Source of the DNA: Jacaranda mimosifolia
Taxonomy: Eukaryota; Streptophyta; Magnoliopsida; Lamiales; Bignoniaceae
Reading direction: 5' to 3'
Assembly: GCA_018894105.1 (NCBI GenBank)
Contig: CM032122.1
Span: forward strand, 34,379,404-34,443,403
Length of the DNA: 64,000 nt
Shown one piece after another: positions 61,461 through 64,000 of this stretch (position 1 is the stretch's first letter; each line of letters starts with the position of its first letter). The notes beneath the pieces are model-generated. The model was not told the DNA's origin, searched no databases, and worked only from the letters and a program-made list of their open reading frames with translations. The position numbers and the translations under genes are program-made.

Positions 61461-62133
61461 AATATATTAGATAATGTTAGCATGACATCATGGGTTGTTA
61501 GCATGAAATTAGGTATTGTCTTGTATATATGTTCTCCATGTTTGTTCCAGGGACATATTTTTTGGTCGGTTATTTAGAGGGTGTTTGGTTGAATTTATTT
61601 AAAAAGTCTAATAAACTCTAATATCTTATAAAATATTTTTGGAATTTATAAGATGATAGATTTTTTTTTAAAAAAAAAAAACTAACAACTTTTGCACATG
61701 GTCCCCATGTGCATCAATAACTTTTTAGTGTAATGTAATTTTTTAATAATTATTATTATTATAAAAAATAAACACAATATAATGTACAACTAATATGCAG
61801 TGTAACTTCATTCTAAAGATTTTTTTATTATGAAAAGAAAAATAATTGAAGACAATATAAAGAAAAAAGAAAAATTTAATGATCATGAGAAAGGGAAAAT
61901 TGAGAGAAAAATTTAATATTCATGGGAGATTCTATACTCTCCTTGCAATCAAAAGCTATCTCTTAAACAATTTCACTATCTCCTCCACTTCATTCGTCCC
62001 ATGCTCATCCAAAGCCACAACACAAATTCCACCACTCCTCACCATCCTCTCAATTTGCCTCACGTAACACAATGGAGAAAGGCTGTATCCAAGTATACAC
62101 TGAATTTGATATTCAAAATATATAAATTATATC
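61460..62133. other. Unassigned sequence between Copia remnant and gypsy LTR
   Basis: It contains the truncated MITE end, a perfect 8-bp-stem hairpin (GCACATGG, TCC, CCATGTGC at 61694-61712), and AT-rich sequence. The open frames at 61879-62183 have no recognisable content. Confidence 0.5.
61577..61682. mobile_element. Truncated family B MITE end
   Basis: GAGGGTGTTTGGTTGAATTT preceded by TTA, followed by ATCTTATAAAATATTTTTGG, matches the left end of the 60286 element. The right part is lost, running into an A-rich stretch. Confidence 0.6.
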
Positions 62134-62806
62134 TGATGAGGGTTCAATTCGTTTTGCACTGGTCGAACTATGAGATTGGATAAAACTCGACCTCTCTAGT
62201 CGGTATTCTAGGTAAAGTGGGACGAATCCTGCAATCACAGCAAACGTCAGGCTAGCCGAGGAGCCTTCGGCTCAGGCCCTCCGATGCTCAAGTCAGTATA
62301 GATCGACGAGATATCTCGAGCAGCAGAGTAAGGGCTTAGTGTATTTGTGAGAACATACCTTAGAAAGGTTGAAGTGAGAGTATTTATAGCCTTCTCATTT
62401 TTGAGGAATTGTCTGAGATGCCCCTGGTACATTCAGGGGCCCTTACCCTTGTGCAAGGGGTGATTAGTAATTTTCTCTCTCTGCATATTTCCAAATAACT
62501 GCCCATCCAGGTTTTAAGGACATGATAGTATACTGTTGAGGTGCATGCGGTGTCAGGCGATGAGGGGGCGGCATGCGCCATTAATGCAGAGGCATGCCAC
62601 CCGTCAGTGCATTTAATGCGGAAGCAGAGTACTGTACTGTCTCGACCTCTCTGGTCGACAAAGTCGACCATACGCTGTTTTGTCATGGAGGTATAGTCAA
62701 GAAAAAGGTCGATTACACCTATGGGCCTCAGATGCAAGATTGGGCCTGGCGTTGTGTCTCTAGGCCTGCTTGATTTGGGCCAAGGTATTTAGGCCACTCC
62801 ATATCA
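62134..62806 (-). mobile_element. 3' LTR of a Ty3/gypsy element (minus orientation)
   Basis: On the minus strand the segment starts TGATATGGAGTGGCC and ends CCCTCATCA, giving TG...CA borders and TGAT/ATCA inverted tips. Directly before it (minus strand, 62821-62807) is AAGTGGGGGGACTCA, a polypurine tract. Inside, GCTATAAATACTCTC (about 62393-62379) acts as a TATA box, and GACTTGAGCATCGGAGGGCC (about 62297-62278) is the typical start of the transcribed part of plant gypsy LTRs. The length is about 673 bp. The other LTR lies outside the window. Confidence 0.75.
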
Positions 62807-62993
62807 TGAGTCCCCCCACTTCGCAAGGCTGAACGAAGATTCGACGAGAAGCGTTGGGAATTAGCTTGATAGGCATTTTTAAAAATCGACCAAGGCTTGG
62901 AGTATTTATTAAGCGGTTACATCGTGGCGAGCGTGGGGCGGCGTGGTGGTTACATGCATTGTTACAGGCGCTTGGTTTCCCGCGTTTGCTCCC

Positions 62994-63003
62994 CTATAAA
63001 TAT
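62994..63003 (+). promoter_or_regulatory. TATA box for the antisense ORF of the gypsy element
   Basis: CTATAAATAT followed by CCGCGG lies about 160 bp upstream of the first ATG of the plus-strand ORF, pointing away from the LTR promoter. Such an internal promoter is expected for an extra ORF that is antisense to gag-pol. Confidence 0.45.
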
Positions 63004-63155
63004 CCGCGGTAAAACTAACCATTTTTACTTTTACCGCATTAGCTTCTGGTCGAACGCTTGTCCAAACGTCCTCGCATCCAAGATTTCTGCTTTTAGCTCT
63101 TGCATTTAGTAAGTGTTCCTTCATTTCTACTTCATGTCCTTTAGATTTTGACATC

Positions 63156-64000
63156 ATGCTTGGTTTATACAGTTCTGAGGGTAGTCGAGGGGAGGATAGT
63201 GAGGCCACCCAATCTGATAGGCCTAAATATGTTTCTGGGCAATCCAATGAGTCGTCGAGTGACGATTCCAGTTCCAGTAGCACGAGTAGCGGCCGCGAGG
63301 GGGATGAAGCTGGGCCAAGCCAGATTTCTCCTTCGCGGGGTCGATTATTTACGCCAAATTATTATAGTGAGATTGTGTCCACCATAAACCCTATCACCTG
63401 AGACGTCTTAGGCAGTTATATCATATCCCCACTGAATATGAACTTCTAACTCCTGAGGAGACTGGCCGAATGCATCGTCCTCCTACAGGTTGTATAATTA
63501 TTTTCGAGGACGCTTTTAAATGTGGTCTTAGGTTCCCCCTGAGCGATACCATGGTTAATCTGCTTGGGGGTCTCCAAGTGTGCATAACTCAATTACTGCC
63601 CAACTATTTCTCCACTATCTGTAGCTTTATTGTTTTGATACATCTGTTTAATCAGCCCGCTAGCCTTGAAAACTTTTCCAACCTCTTTCATCTACCTATG
63701 TCTCGCAAGTTGGGTAGCGCCGACGAGTCGGGCTTCTATTAGTTAGCTGCTCAACCATGCTGTAAATTCCTCGTAGCCCCTATTTCCTCATATGGGCAAG
63801 AATGGAAAAAATGGTACCTGTTTGTTCGAGTAGCTGGGGGTTTCAATATTCCACAGGGCTGGTGGAGGGGGCATGTTGATATGCCAGGGAACCTAACTCC
63901 GACCTGGCCGAAACAAACACCTTTGTTCGGGACCTGGTCGAATTTGGCCAGATGGAGGCCTCGATTTTTATCGAAGAGAGGCATTTGGTATTGGCTGGGT
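63156..64000 (+). pseudogene. Extra ORF of gypsy element (plant 'transposase_28'-type), broken and cut by the window end
   Basis: The first segment (63156-63401) encodes a Ser/Asp-rich N terminus (MLGLYSSEGSRGEDSE). After a frame change near 63390, the second frame continues as HRPPTGCIIIFEDAFKCG, LRFPLSDTMVNLLG and LPNYFSTICSFIV, typical of the PF04195-like family found in plant gypsy elements. A TAG at about 63740 interrupts it, after which the same frame goes on as QEWKKWYLFVRVAGG and WPKQTPLFGTW to the edge. It is transcribed opposite to the LTR, as in Tat-lineage elements that carry an antisense ORF between pol and the 3' LTR. The function of this ORF is not established. At least one frameshift and one stop show that this copy is inactive. 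Confidence 0.7.

Noticed and set aside
62384..62737. Minus-strand frame of 117 codons in the gypsy LTR
   Set aside because: It lies within the LTR promoter/U3 part and has no known coding content.
1..64000. CRISPR arrays, bacterial-type operons, tRNA or rRNA genes
   Set aside because: The tandem arrays lack short palindromic repeats with unique spacers, the genes are intron-rich and eukaryotic, and no cloverleaf tRNA or rRNA sequence was recognised.

Overview
The window is nuclear DNA of a flowering plant. It is AT-rich and holds five intact, intron-rich genes with plant-type splice sites, separated by transposon debris. The predicted proteins match angiosperm families. A eudicot, possibly an asterid, fits best, but I cannot name the species.

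Layout: (a) 1-6260 is the decayed transposase region of a Mutator-like element (MULE, minus strand), embedded in arrays built around an AAGTACAA-type word. (b) 6532-13444 (+) is golgin candidate 2 (GC2), 10 exons, 694 aa. (c) 17102-20955 (-) is a DUF1295 / steroid 5-alpha-reductase-C-terminal-like membrane protein, 9 exons, 290 aa. (d) 23986-25308 (-) is a chloroplast FKBP17-2-like protein, 3 exons, 267 aa. (e) 26516-38872 (-) is a B3-group Raf-like MAPKKK with EDR1 domain (RAF4/SIS8 type), 13 exons, 1051 aa. (f) 38873-50898 is a 12-kb gene-free stretch of MITEs and simple repeats. (g) 50899-56881 (-) is an H1-globular/AT-hook protein of HON4 type, 4 exons, 423 aa. (h) 57-64 kb holds more MITEs, a tandem array split by a MITE, a dead Copia fragment, and the 3' end of a Ty3/gypsy element whose LTR reads on the minus strand while its extra ORF reads on the plus strand.

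Every exon-intron model was read by hand. All are phase-consistent, and all introns are GT-AG except GC2 intron 1, which needs a GC donor. From memory, the order GC2, DUF1295, FKBP17-2, RAF4 matches Arabidopsis At1g18190, At1g18180, At1g18170, At1g18160, so (b) to (e) look like a conserved syntenic block. The genes act in different places (Golgi tethering, an endomembrane enzyme, thylakoid biogenesis, sugar/stress/ABA signalling, chromatin). Nothing suggests that they form one pathway.

No new gene system is evident. The observations most worth a second look are: the MULE pseudogene and its AAGTACAA repeat field, the GC-AG intron and UPRE-II-like site of the golgin gene, the FKBP domain without its catalytic residues, a Tourist-like MITE family with visible 3-bp target duplications (including an inverted pair and a nested insertion), a SINE with a 15-bp target duplication, a recent 339-bp tandem duplication in the HON4 intron, and the antisense ORF of the gypsy element.
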